Assembly (NCBI GenBank): GCA_963704515.1
Contig: OY969913.1
Location: forward strand, 2,480,001-2,544,000
Reading direction: 5' to 3'
DNA length: 64,000 nucleotides
Source: VRUE01 sp963704515
GTDB lineage: Bacteria > Actinomycetota > Thermoleophilia > Solirubrobacterales > 70-9
Positions 8,391 through 18,200 of this stretch are shown piece after piece. The first letter of the stretch is position 1. Each line of letters begins with the position of its first letter. Both the position numbers and the translations under genes were made by a program. Under the pieces are notes generated by a model. The model was not told the DNA's origin. It did no database searches and was given only the letters and a program-made list of their open reading frames with translations.

Positions 8391-9605
8391 CTAGATCTTG
8401 TGCCTCTGCAGGAGCTTCTTGCCGATAACCATGCGCTGGATCTCGGACGTTCCCTCGCCGATCAAGAGCAGCGGGGCGTCGCGGTAGAGGCGCTCGATCT
8501 CGTACTCCTTCGAGTAGCCGTAGCCGCCGTGGATGCGGAAGCACTCCTCGACGCACTCCTTGCCCGTCTCCGAGGCGAGCAGCTTCGCCATCCCCGCCTC
8601 GAGGTCGGAGCGCTCGCCTGCGTCCTTCATCCGCGCCGCCTTGCGGGTGACCAGGCGGGCGGCCTCGACCTTGGTCGCCATGTCGGCGAGCTTGAACTGG
8701 ATCGCCTGGTGCTGGGCGATCGGCTTGCCGAAGGTCTTGCGCTCCTGGCTGTAGCGCAGAGCGAGCTCGAGCGCGCGCTGGGCGATGCCGACGCCGCGCG
8801 CGGCGACGTTGACGCGACCGACCTCGAGCGCATCCATCATCTGCACGAAGCCCTCGCCAACCCCGTCCTGCTCGCCGCCGAGCACGCGCTCGGGCGGGCA
8901 CTTGTACCCGTCGTAGACGAGCTCGGTCGACTCGACCCCCTTGTAGCCCATCTTCTTGATCTTGGGCGGGACGGTGAGGCCGGCGTACTCGCCCTCGTTG
9001 ACTTCCTTCCAGGGCTCCTTCTCGGTGATGAAGCAGGTCATCCCCTTGTAGGCCGGTTCCGCCTGCGGGTCGGTCTTCATCAGCACGAAGACGACCGAGG
9101 AGCCGAGCCCGTTGGTCACCCACATCTTCTGGCCATTGAGCTCCCACCTGCCGTCCTCGCCCTTCTTGGCGGTGGCCTTGATGCCCTGCACGTCGGAGCC
9201 GACCTCCGGCTCCGACAGTGAGAAGGCCGCGCGCAGCTCGCCGGTCGCCATCTTCGGCAGGAAGTACTCCTTCTGCTCGTCGCTGCCGAACTTCATCAGC
9301 AGGTAGGCGCCGATGAAGTGGGTGTTGACGACGCCGGAAATCGAGATCCAGCCGCGCGAGAGCTCTTCGACGATCATCGCGTAGGTGGTCAGGTCGAGCC
9401 CCATGCCGCCGTACTCCTCGGGGATCGTCGCCCCGAAGAGGCCGAGCTCCTTCATCTGCTCGACGATCGGCTCCGGGAAGGAGTCCTCGTGGTCGTAGTG
9501 CTCGGCGTTGGGGATGATCTGCTCGTCGGCGAACTGGCGCACCATTTCGGTGATCGCCTGCTGCTCGTCGGTCTGCTCACGGTAAGCGGCGGTGTCTACG
9601 GCCAT
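8391..9605 (-). CDS. Acyl-CoA dehydrogenase, candidate methylsuccinyl-CoA dehydrogenase
   Basis: 404-residue FAD acyl-CoA dehydrogenase with all family parts: alpha-helical N-terminus, AAFSLSEPEVGSDVQGIKATA, QERKTFGKPIAQHQAIQ, FRIHGGYGYSKEYEIERLYRD and the C-terminal GEGTSEIQR, whose Glu sits at the usual catalytic-base position. A ~400-residue acd gene accompanies meaA, citE-like and maoC genes in streptomycete ethylmalonyl-CoA clusters and is thought to oxidise (2S)-methylsuccinyl-CoA to mesaconyl-CoA. With the other three genes nearby this is the best candidate here, but short or branched acyl-CoA substrates cannot be ruled out. AGGAG lies five bases before the ATG at 9605, next to the pabB stop. 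Confidence 0.85.
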   Translation of the reverse strand: MAVDTAAYREQTDEQQAITEMVRQFADEQIIPNAEHYDHEDSFPEPIVEQMKELGLFGATIPEEYGGMGLDLTTYAMIVEELSRGWISISGVVNTHFIGAYLLMKFGSDEQKEYFLPKMATGELRAAFSLSEPEVGSDVQGIKATAKKGEDGRWELNGQKMWVTNGLGSSVVFVLMKTDPQAEPAYKGMTCFITEKEPWKEVNEGEYAGLTVPPKIKKMGYKGVESTELVYDGYKCPPERVLGGEQDGVGEGFVQMMDALEVGRVNVAARGVGIAQRALELALRYSQERKTFGKPIAQHQAIQFKLADMATKVEAARLVTRKAARMKDAGERSDLEAGMAKLLASETGKECVEECFRIHGGYGYSKEYEIERLYRDAPLLLIGEGTSEIQRMVIGKKLLQRHKI

Positions 9606-9610
9606 GGCTC

Positions 9611-11095
9611 CTAGCTCGTCGGTGTCGGGGACAGGGGGCGGCGCCGGGAATCGCCTGGCGCGGCGGCAAGCCCGAAGGATATCGACGCGCCCTCGCCGAG
9701 CGCGGCGGCCGGCGCGGCGGCCTTGAGCAGCATCTCGGCCAGCTCCTGCTCGGGGTCGGAGTCGACGAGGACGGCGCCGCCGGCGCCGATCGAGAGCGCG
9801 CGGCCGTCGAGGACGATGGTGCGGATCGCCACCGAGAGGTCGCAGGCGCCGCCAGGGCCCAGCCAGCCGATCGCGCCCGAGTAGACGCCGCGCGCCTCGC
9901 CCTCGAGCTCGTCGAGGATCTCCATCGTGCGCCGCTTCGGCGCCCCGGTCATCGAGCCGGGCGGGAAGCAGGCGCGGATCGCGTCCGAGGTCGTCACGCC
10001 GGGCCGCAGCCGTCCGTGGATCGCCGAGACGAGCTGGTGGACGGTCTCATAGGTCTCGACCCGCATCGGCTCGGCAACCTCGACGGTCCCGACCTCGCAG
10101 ACCCGCCCGAGGTCGTTGCGCACCAGGTCGACGATCGTTACGTTCTCGGCCCGGTTCTTCGGATCGGCGGCAAGCGTCGCCGCGAGGCGCGCGTCCTCCT
10201 CCGGCGTCGCCCCGCGCCGGCTCGTCCCCTTGATCGGCCGCGATTCGGCCCGGCCGTCGCGATCGACGGCGAGGAAACGCTCGGGAGAGGAGCTGAGCAC
10301 CGCGAGATCGCCGAAGCGCAGGTAGGCGGAGTGCGGCGCCGGGTTGGCGCGGCGCAGGGCGCGGTAGAGAGACAGGGGATCGGACGCCCCCTCGGCCACC
10401 GCCCGGTTGGTGAGGCAGATCTCGTAGCTGTGCCCAGCGCGTAAGTAGCGCTTGCAGGCCTCGACGTCCTCCCGGTAGCGGGCCGGCGAGCGACGCAGCC
10501 GTAACGCGGAGGCCGGCGGCGACTTTGGCTCAGCCGGCTCCGGCAGCGCCCCTAGGCGCCGCGCCATCCGCTCGATCCACTCTTCCGCCCCCACCAGGTA
10601 GGTGTGACGCTCGTGATGATCGAAGGCGATCAGGCGGTCGGCGCGGATCAAGGCGGCGTCGGGGGTCGCGGCGCGGTGGGCGGCGGCACCGTCGCACTCG
10701 GCCTTCAGCTCGTACCCGAGGTAGCCGACGAAGCCGCCGACGAACTCGAAGGGCAGATCCGCCACCGCGTCGCCGAAGCCGGCCCGCTCGCCCTCGATGT
10801 ACTCGAAGATCGATTCAACGCGCGTCTCGACACGTCCCCCAGCCTCAATCCGCAGCCGGCGCTCGCTGAGGTCGTAGGTGACAACTGCCGCCAGCGGTCC
10901 CCGATCGTCGCCCATAAAGGAGAAGCGACCGGCTCGTCCTCCTCCAGCGCCGCCGTCCAGCCAGAAAGCGTTGCGGCTTGCTCCATATATGTGGACGAAG
11001 GCCCGCTCGGGGTCCGCCAGTAAGTCGAGCCGCTTGACGAGGAGACGCGGGCGCGCCGAGGTCGGCTGCGCCCCGGGCTGACTCGCGACCGGCAT
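9611..11095 (-). CDS. pabB: Aminodeoxychorismate synthase component I (chorismate-binding)
   Basis: 494 residues with the chorismate-utilising enzyme fold. Family motifs are clear: SSSPERFL, RPIKGTSRRG (the Lys of PIKGT marks the PabB branch), NRAENVTIVDLVRNDLGRVCE, PPGSMTGAPK and IGAGGAVLVDSD. It aminates chorismate to 4-amino-4-deoxychorismate for folate synthesis, using ammonia from a glutaminase partner that is not seen nearby. I choose ATG 11095; a GTG sits one codon upstream. A longer frame to 11452 exists but would cover the divergent pabC gene. It overlaps the ribosome binding site of the downstream acd gene, so the two are probably co-transcribed. Confidence 0.85.
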   Translation of the reverse strand: MPVASQPGAQPTSARPRLLVKRLDLLADPERAFVHIYGASRNAFWLDGGAGGGRAGRFSFMGDDRGPLAAVVTYDLSERRLRIEAGGRVETRVESIFEYIEGERAGFGDAVADLPFEFVGGFVGYLGYELKAECDGAAAHRAATPDAALIRADRLIAFDHHERHTYLVGAEEWIERMARRLGALPEPAEPKSPPASALRLRRSPARYREDVEACKRYLRAGHSYEICLTNRAVAEGASDPLSLYRALRRANPAPHSAYLRFGDLAVLSSSPERFLAVDRDGRAESRPIKGTSRRGATPEEDARLAATLAADPKNRAENVTIVDLVRNDLGRVCEVGTVEVAEPMRVETYETVHQLVSAIHGRLRPGVTTSDAIRACFPPGSMTGAPKRRTMEILDELEGEARGVYSGAIGWLGPGGACDLSVAIRTIVLDGRALSIGAGGAVLVDSDPEQELAEMLLKAAAPAAALGEGASISFGLAAAPGDSRRRPLSPTPTS

Positions 11096-11113
11096 CACGT
11101 CAAGATATCCCCG

Positions 11114-11911
11114 GTGAGCGTCAGCCTCCGGCCCGATCCGAGCAAAGGCGTCTTCGAGACGATGCTCGTCCTCGACGGGCACCCGGTCGAGCTCGAGGCC
11201 CACCTGGAGCGGTTGGCGGTCAGCATCGGTGAGCTCTATGAAGAGCTGCTGCCCCCCCGGATGCGCGAGACAGCGATCGGGGGCGCGGCCGGCCTTCGGC
11301 ACGGCAAACTGCGCGTCACGGTAATCAACAGCGCCGGCGAGCTGCGCACCCACGTCGCAACCGAGGAGGTCGATCCGGCCGCCGTCTTCCCCGCGCCCGA
11401 GCGCGGGGCGGCGCTGCACAGCGTCGTCGTCGATGCCGGTCTCGGCGCCCACAAGTGGGCTGACCGGCGCCTGCTCGAACGAGCGGCAGCGGCAATTCCG
11501 GCCGGACGGCTGCCGCTCCTCATCGACCGGGACGGCACGGTGCTCGAGGTTTCGCGCGCCAGCGTCTTCTCAGTCCGCGACGGGGCGATCGCGACGCCGC
11601 CGCTCGACGGCCGCATCCTGCCCAGCATCGCCCGCCGCCAAGCGCTCGAGGTCGCCCGCGCCGACGGGGTCGAGGCGCGCGAGGAACGGCTCACCCTCGG
11701 CGAGCTGCGAGGCAGCGACGAGGTCTTCCTCTCCGGCTCGGTGCGCGGCATCGAGCCGGTCGCCTCGATCGATCGAACCGAGCTCCCGGATGGCGGCGAG
11801 CTCAGCTCGCGGGTTGCGGATGCTCTGCGGCACCGCTGGCTCGGGCCGGCCCGAGCGGAACCCGTTGCAGCTGGCGCAGGCGCTCGACCAGGCGGTCGGC
11901 CCGGGCGCTGA
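11114..11911 (+). CDS. pabC: Class IV aminotransferase, probable 4-amino-4-deoxychorismate lyase
   Basis: 265-residue fold-type IV PLP enzyme. The start KGVFETMLVLDGHPVELEAHLERL is typical of PabC, and the internal HKWADRRLLERA with EVSRASVFSVRDG and TPPLDGRILPSIAR supply the PLP-lysine and phosphate-binding regions. It would split aminodeoxychorismate to p-aminobenzoate and pyruvate, which matches the pabB gene that starts only 18 bp away in the opposite direction. A branched-chain or D-amino-acid aminotransferase is the alternative. The GTG start has no clear ribosome binding site. Its last 110 bp overlap the convergent hypothetical gene at 11802-12230. Confidence 0.8.
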   Translation: MSVSLRPDPSKGVFETMLVLDGHPVELEAHLERLAVSIGELYEELLPPRMRETAIGGAAGLRHGKLRVTVINSAGELRTHVATEEVDPAAVFPAPERGAALHSVVVDAGLGAHKWADRRLLERAAAAIPAGRLPLLIDRDGTVLEVSRASVFSVRDGAIATPPLDGRILPSIARRQALEVARADGVEAREERLTLGELRGSDEVFLSGSVRGIEPVASIDRTELPDGGELSSRVADALRHRWLGPARAEPVAAGAGARPGGRPGR

Positions 11912-12230
11912 AGTCGCTGAGACCGGCCTCGGCCGGCTTCTCGGCCTCGTCCCCAGTCTCAGGCCGGGCCGGCTTCTCGGCAACCCTCGCGGAGACCATC
12001 CCCTGCGCGTTGACCGCCGCAACGCTCGCTCGTTCCGCCAGCTCGGCCGCCCGGCGCGCCTGCTCGGCAGCGTCGATCGCCGCCGCGCCGACCGACATCA
12101 CCGCCTCCTCCGAGGCCCGTGCCGTCGCCAGCGCCTCCTCGACCCGCGCCGCCAGCTCGCCGATCAGCGGGGGACGAGTCTGCTCGGGCAGCAGCCAGTC
12201 CTCCGTGCTGTCACGCGCGTTGCCCTCCAT
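11802..12230 (-). CDS. Hypothetical alanine-rich coiled-coil protein
   Basis: 142 residues, rich in Ala, Glu and Arg. Heptad-like stretches cover roughly 25-75 (RVEEALATARASEEAV ... AEQARRAAELAERASVAAV) and 110-125 (RADRLVERLRQLQ), which predicts a helical coiled coil. It has no cysteine, signal peptide or membrane segment. The ATG at 12230 has AGGTG four bases upstream, which supports it as a real gene. Its 3' end overlaps the 3' end of pabC on the other strand by 110 bp. It is divergent from the malyl-CoA lyase gene. No family recognised. Confidence 0.5.
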   Translation of the reverse strand: MEGNARDSTEDWLLPEQTRPPLIGELAARVEEALATARASEEAVMSVGAAAIDAAEQARRAAELAERASVAAVNAQGMVSARVAEKPARPETGDEAEKPAEAGLSDFSARADRLVERLRQLQRVPLGPARASGAAEHPQPAS

Positions 12231-12331
12231 CGTCACCTGATACTGCGGCGAGCGTGAGACTCCTCCGCATCACGAACGGGCGTTTGGGTAGATTCCCGGC
12301 GGAAAGACGAACGAGCCAGACGAGGAGCAGC

Positions 12332-13384
12332 GTGAGAAACCCCAGAGACTTCTTCCAGCCGCAGGCGATCGGCGCGCCGGAGCCCTTGCGCGAGATTCCG
12401 GTCAAGCCCTCGCGGATGATCCACTTCCTCGACTTCTCCAACGAGAAGATGGTCGCCAAGGCCGCCGACATCGCGACCAAGACCGACATCCTGCTCGGCA
12501 ACCTCGAGGACGCGATCCCGGTCGACCGCAAGGAGGCCGCGCGCCAGGGGCTGATCAAGGCCGCCAAGGAGTCCGACTTCGGCCAGACCGCGCTCTGGAC
12601 CCGGGTCAACTCGCTGGAGAGCCCTTGGGTGCTCGACGACCTGACCACCCTGATCGGTGAGATCGGCGAGCAGCTCGAGGTCGTGATGGTGCCCAAGGTC
12701 GAGGGCCCCTGGGACATCCACTACGTCGACCGGCTGCTCGCCCAGCTCGAGGCGAAGGCGGGACTCGACCGGCCGATCCTCGTCCACGCGATCCTCGAGA
12801 CGGCGCAGGGCGTCGTCAACGTCGAGGAGATCGCCGCCGCCAGCCCGCGCATGCAGGGAATGAGCTTCGGCCCCGCCGACCTCGCCGCCTCGCGGCGGAT
12901 GAAGACCACCCGAGTGGGGGGCGGCCATCCCGGCTACCGCTCGATGGAGGACCCCGCCGACCCCGAGAACCCCGAGGCCGACCGCGTCACCGCCCAGCAG
13001 GACCCGTGGCACTACTCGATCGCCCGCATGGTCGACGCCTGCGCCTCGACCGGCATCCTCCCCTTCTACGGCCCCTTCGGCGACATCAAGGACACGGCCG
13101 GCTGCGAGACCCAGTTCCGCTCCGCCTTCCTGCTCGGCTGCGTCGGCGCCTGGTCGCTGCACCCGGTCCAGATCGGGATCGCCAAGAAGGTCTTCAGCCC
13201 GCCGGTCGACGAGGTCAAGTTCGCCAAGAAGGTGCTGGAGGCGATCCCCGACGGCCGCGGCGTGCACATGATCGACGGCAAGATGCAGGACGACGCCACC
13301 TGGAAGCAGTGCAAGGTGATGGTCGAGCTGGCGGAAATGCTCGCCGCGAAGGACCCGGAGCTGGCCGAGGCGTACGGCCTCTGA
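12332..13384 (+). CDS. HpcH/CitE-family CoA-ester lyase, probable L-malyl-CoA/beta-methylmalyl-CoA lyase
   Basis: 350-residue TIM-barrel lyase. Features include FLDFSNEKMVAKA, LGNLEDAIPVDRKEAAR (acidic Mg2+ site), MVPKVEGPWDIHYVDRLL and MSFGPADLAASRRMKTTRVGGGHPGYR. The length and the HPGYR insert resemble the malyl-CoA/beta-methylmalyl-CoA lyases of the 3-hydroxypropionate and ethylmalonyl-CoA routes rather than citrate lyase beta. It would release glyoxylate plus propionyl-CoA or acetyl-CoA. The GTG at 12332 follows GAGGAG by four bases. With MeaA, the MaoC hydratase and the acd gene it completes the lower half of the pathway within 13 kb. Confidence 0.82.
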   Translation: MRNPRDFFQPQAIGAPEPLREIPVKPSRMIHFLDFSNEKMVAKAADIATKTDILLGNLEDAIPVDRKEAARQGLIKAAKESDFGQTALWTRVNSLESPWVLDDLTTLIGEIGEQLEVVMVPKVEGPWDIHYVDRLLAQLEAKAGLDRPILVHAILETAQGVVNVEEIAAASPRMQGMSFGPADLAASRRMKTTRVGGGHPGYRSMEDPADPENPEADRVTAQQDPWHYSIARMVDACASTGILPFYGPFGDIKDTAGCETQFRSAFLLGCVGAWSLHPVQIGIAKKVFSPPVDEVKFAKKVLEAIPDGRGVHMIDGKMQDDATWKQCKVMVELAEMLAAKDPELAEAYGL

Positions 13385-13596
13385 GCGTGTTTGAGGCTCA
13401 ACGGCCATGGCCTGAAGCCGACGACTAAACCCTGCGGCACCTTCTCCGTAGTACCTACTGAGTTTGCATTTTCCGTGACGCGCTAACGTGATTCCGTGCG
13501 GCTGCCGATAGGGGGGACGAAGCAAGCGAAGTCGCATTCGAACTCGCAAAACCCATCAACTACCCCCCTCCAAAAAGGCACGACTTCCTCTCTCCC

Positions 13597-15213
13597 ATGC
13601 ACAGCTCGACTGACCTCCCCCTCGATCACACCTTCCCCGCCAGTGAGCCGCGCCGCGGCGCCCTGGTCCAAGACCGCCCGACGCTCGGCACCATGCCGCG
13701 CGCCCGTCGCGGCCTCGGCTGGTGGCTGCCGCCCGTCATCGACCTGATCTCCTCCTCCGTCGCGCTGACCGCCGTCACCCTGATCGCCGGCGCCGCCGTC
13801 TTTCCCGCTCTGCCGATCGCGCCGCTGCTGCTGGTCACCGTCAACGCCGCGCTCGGCGTCTACGGGACCAGCTCCTCGCGCAGCGGTCTCGGCGGCGAGG
13901 AAGGGATGGCCTGGCCGGTGATCCGCCTGCTGCTCGCCGCCGTCTTCGCCTGGGCCGTCTCGCTGATCACGCCGTTGAGCGGCGCCGCGCAGCTCGGCCT
14001 CTGGCTCACCTTCGCCGTCCTTGACACCGTCGGACGCACGCTCAGCACGCCGCTGCTCGGCCGCCTCGACCGGGTCGAGCGCTGGGTCCTGGTCGGCGAT
14101 GAGGACACCGCCGCCCGCCTCAAAGCCTTCGAGCCGCTGCGCAAATACGCCAGCGTCGTCTGCACCGTCGCCCCCTTCGGGGACGGCACCGGCCCCGCCG
14201 ACCGCGTCGCCGCGCTGGAGATCGTCGACCGCTTCCACGCCGACCGGGTCGTGATCGGCTCCCAGCACGCCGACGACGAGAGCCTGCTCGACCTGGTCCG
14301 CGCCTTCAAGTCGATCGGCGTCCCGGTCAGCCTGCTGCCGCGGCCGCTCGACCTGCTCGAGGCGCCCTCAGCGACGCCCAGCCAGGTCGGCGGCGTGCCG
14401 CTGATCGAGGTAGAGGCGCTGGCCGCGCGCCGCACCGTCCCCTATACCGGTCCCGACCGGCGCAGCAACCGCAAGACCAAGGTGAGCGTCGTCGTGCCCG
14501 CGATGAATGAGGATAAGAACATCGGCCACGTGCTCAAGCAACTGCCGGCCGGCATGCACGAGGTGATCCTCGTCGACGGCAACTCCGAGGACGACACGAT
14601 CGAGGCCGCGCGTGCCGCCTGCCCGGACATCCGCGTCCTCGTGCAGAGCGGCCGCGGCAAGGGCGACGCCTTCCGCATCGGCTTCGCGGCGGTCACCGGC
14701 AACCTCGTCGTCATGCTCGACGCCGACGGCTCCGCCGACCCGGCCGAGATCCCGCGCTTCGTCGAGGCGCTCGAGGCCGGCGCGGACTTCGCCAAGGGCT
14801 CGCGTTTCCTGCCCGGCGGCGGCAGCGCCGACATCACCAGGCTGCGCAGCCTCGGCAACGGCGTCCTCAGCGGCACCGCCAACCTCCTGCACGGCACCCA
14901 CTTCACCGACCTCTGCTACGGCTACAACGCTTTCTGGGCACGCTGCCTGCCCTTCATCTCACTCGACGTGCCCGGCTTCGAGGTCGAGACGCTGATCAAC
15001 CTTCGCGTCGCCGGTGCCGGAATGAAGATCACCGAGGTGCCCAGCTACGAGGCCGACCGGATTTCCGGTCAGAGCAACCTCAACACCTTCCGTGACGGCT
15101 TCCGCGTGCTCGGCACCATCCTCAGTGAGGCACGCCGTCGTCGTGGGATCCAACACGCGCCGCGCGCCTCCATCGAGTCAAAAGCGCAGGCGACCTCGAC
15201 CGCCGCCGCCTAA
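13597..15213 (+). CDS. Fusion of a polyprenyl-glycosylphosphotransferase-like N-terminus and a GT2 glycosyltransferase
   Basis: 538 residues in two parts. Residues ~44-140 hold several membrane segments, and ~160-265 a Rossmann-like domain (ERWVLVGDEDTAARL ... VSLLPRPLDLLE) like the N-terminal half of WcaJ/PssY-type sugar-phosphate transferases. The usual C-terminal bacterial sugar transferase domain is missing. In its place, from ~294, is a GT2 domain of the dolichol-phosphate-mannose synthase type (KVSVVVPAMNEDKN, the DxD-like LDADGSADP near 373, YGYNAFWARCLPF). It probably transfers a sugar to a polyprenyl phosphate at the inner membrane. It is the first gene of the polysaccharide operon and ends 4 bp before the next start. 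Confidence 0.78.
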   Translation: MHSSTDLPLDHTFPASEPRRGALVQDRPTLGTMPRARRGLGWWLPPVIDLISSSVALTAVTLIAGAAVFPALPIAPLLLVTVNAALGVYGTSSSRSGLGGEEGMAWPVIRLLLAAVFAWAVSLITPLSGAAQLGLWLTFAVLDTVGRTLSTPLLGRLDRVERWVLVGDEDTAARLKAFEPLRKYASVVCTVAPFGDGTGPADRVAALEIVDRFHADRVVIGSQHADDESLLDLVRAFKSIGVPVSLLPRPLDLLEAPSATPSQVGGVPLIEVEALAARRTVPYTGPDRRSNRKTKVSVVVPAMNEDKNIGHVLKQLPAGMHEVILVDGNSEDDTIEAARAACPDIRVLVQSGRGKGDAFRIGFAAVTGNLVVMLDADGSADPAEIPRFVEALEAGADFAKGSRFLPGGGSADITRLRSLGNGVLSGTANLLHGTHFTDLCYGYNAFWARCLPFISLDVPGFEVETLINLRVAGAGMKITEVPSYEADRISGQSNLNTFRDGFRVLGTILSEARRRRGIQHAPRASIESKAQATSTAAA

Positions 15214-15217
15214 GACC

Positions 15218-18200
15218 ATGTCTCAAGCGACGCTCGGGGCCTCGGTCCCCCCATCGATGTCCGCCGTACCTCCGTCGATCTCGGTGATCATCACCGCCTT
15301 CACCTTCGACCGCCTGCCCTCGATCGAAGAGACGATCGACTCGCTGCGCAGCCAGACGGTGGCCCCGCTCGAGACCCTCTTGGTCGTCGACCACGCCCCG
15401 GAGCTGCTGGAGGAGTGCAAGCGGCGCTGGCCCGATGTTCGCGTGATCGCCAACCGCGAGGGTCCGGGCTCCTGCGGGGGCCGGAATACAGGCGTCGCCG
15501 ACAGCAAGGGCGAAGTTGTTGCATTTCTCGACGACGATGCGGTCCCGGGACAGGACTGGATCGAGAGACTGGGCTCCGCCTACTCCGACCCGCGCGTGCT
15601 CAGCGTTGGCGGAGGTGTCCGCCCGCGCTGGCTTACGGCGCGCCCGTCGTGGTTCCCGCCAGAGTTCGACTGGATCGTCGGCTGCGCCCACTCAGGCATG
15701 CCGAAGAAGCTGGAACCGGTTCGCAACGTGATCATCGCCAACATGTCGGTCCGTCGCGATGCGATGATTGAGGTCGGCGGACTGCGGCAGGAGTTCAGTC
15801 GTATCCAAAAGAACGCCGCTGGGGCTGAGGAGACCGACCTCTGCATCCGCCTCAACCGGCGCTGGCCGGGCGGAGTGGTCCTCTTCGACCCGGAGGCCGC
15901 GGTCGAACACTTCGTCCCGGAGGAACGCACAGAGCTGCGCTACTTCATCAGTCGCTGCTTCGCCGAGGGACGGTCGAAGGCGGCTCTGACTCGCATGGTC
16001 GGACCCGATTCCGGGCTCTCCGCGGAGCGCTCCTACGTTCGCCACACCCTCCCACTGGGTGTCCTGCGTAACCTCGGCCGCCTCGCCAGAGGCGACCTGA
16101 CGGCAGGCTCGCGGGCGGTAATGATCGTCGCCGGCCTGGCCGTCACCGTAGCCGGCTACCTCACGACACCCCGGACTCGAATAGACCCCGAAAACGGAGG
16201 TGCAGACGATAAGCCGGGAAACCCTGTGCCGCCGTCGCCCGACTTCGCGCCGGTGCGTATGGACGAGGTTGAGCTCTCCGTGCCGCTGCCGGAGTTGCCG
16301 GCGGGCTCGAGTCGCTTCGGCGCCCCCTTCGCCTCCTCGCTATGCCTCGTCCGGCTCCACGGCAGGCCACTCGGGATGATTCGGGTCGACATTCCTGCCG
16401 GTGGCCTGCCGGCGGAGGATCTCGCGCGCCGTATCTCCGCCGAGCTCGGCGACCGAGTCTCTTCCCACCTTCTCGCCGACGGGCTGCCACCGGCCGAGGT
16501 CAATCGCGATGGCCTGGAAGCACCGGGGACCCCCGCCTGCGTCGCGGAGACCGAGCGGCTGCTCTCCGACCCCCCTTCGGTAGCGGTCGTGATCTGCACC
16601 CGCAACCGGCCCGAGTCGGTGCGCGTCACCCTGCGCTCGATCCTCGCCTCTGACTACCCGGACGAGCGCCGCGAGGTGATCGTGGTCGACAACGCCGCCG
16701 AGGCCGACCCATCGATCGCCGTCGCCGCCGAGGAAGCCGGCGAGCGCGTCCCGGTGCGGGTCATCCATGAACCGGTACCGGGCCTCTCCAATGCCCGTAA
16801 CTGCGGCCTGCGCGCGGCAGACGTGGAGATCATCGTCTTCGCCGACGACGACGTAGAGGTCGACCGCCACTGGCTCAAGGCGTTGGTGGCGCCCTTCCGA
16901 CAAGACGAGCGAGTGGGGGCAACCTCGGGCCTGACCCTCCCGGGAGCGATGGACAGTCCGGTCCAGCTCTGGACCGAGGGCTTTGGCGGGCGAGTCAGGC
17001 CGCTCGACCGACGCCGCTTCGATCTCGCCGAGCCACCGCCCGATCGGCCCCTCTTTCCGTTCACCGTCGGCGAGTTCGGCGCCGGCCGGAACATGGCGTT
17101 CCGCCGCAAGCTGCTCGATCGTCTCGGCGGCTTCGACCCGGCACTCGGCCCCGGAACCATTGCCCATGACGGCGATGACATCGAGACCCTCCTGCGCCTG
17201 ATCCTGGCCGGCCACGCCGTGGTCCACGACCCTGCCGCGATCGTGTATCACGCTCACCCGGACGACTACGGGGAGCTCGAAGACCGTGTTTGGGGCTACG
17301 GGATAGGGCTCACAGCCTGCCTCACGAAGGCGGTGCTAGACCGACCCAGCCTGCTCATCGACCTGGGGCGCAAGCTGCCCCGCGGCATCGCTTTTGCGAT
17401 CTCGCCAAGCTCTGAAAAGAACCGGGGCAGACAACCTGATTTCCCCCGCTCGCTGGCGAGGCGCGAGCTGGCCGGTATGGCCTACGGGCCGATCGCCTAC
17501 CTGCGCAGCCGCAGGGCCAGCCGCCGCACTCGGCGGCCGATGACGCCAAGCGGCGAGCCTCCGTCACGGCTGCGGGTGCTGATCGTCAGCGACGAGTACA
17601 AGCCCGTGATTGGCGGAGCCGCAAGAAGCGCCGAGCTGCTCAGCCACCACATGGCCGGCCTCGGCCACCAGATCGCGGTGGCCACCGCCTGGCAGCCCGA
17701 GACGGCGGCCAATGAGATGGACGGGCCAGTCGAGGTCCACCGCCTGCGCGACACGACCAGTCACTTCCCGTGGCTCTCCGAAGATCCGCAGCGCCACCAC
17801 GCACCCCCGTTTCCCGATCCCGAGGCGGTGGCGGGGCTTCGACGCCTCCTCGAGGAGTTCGAACCCGACCTCGTGCACGCCTATGGTTGGATGGCCAACT
17901 CGACGGCAGCCGCGATGGTCGGCCGCGAGATCCCGCTGCTGATCTCAGCCCGGGACTACGGCAACGTCTGCGCTAACTTCACCCTGGTGCGCGAAGGCAG
18001 TCTCTGCTCAGGACCCGGACCGGCGAAGTGCCTCTCCTGCTCCGCCAAGACATACGGAGCGGCAAAGGGCACGGTGGCGGCGGCCAGCGTCTTCGGCTCC
18101 CGGCCCCTATTGCGCCGCAAGGTGACAGCGGTACACAGCGTCAGCAGCTTCATCTCCGGCTTCATGGATACGCACCTGCACGTCCCGGGTGCCCTCTCGG

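Noticed and set aside
13440..13596. Possible riboswitch before the polysaccharide operon (GGGGGG and CCCCCC segments about 50 nt apart)
   Set aside because: Only a 6-bp G/C run pairs; none of the conserved blocks of a known riboswitch class is present. Compared directly with the ydaO-type leader at 55.8 kb it does not match.
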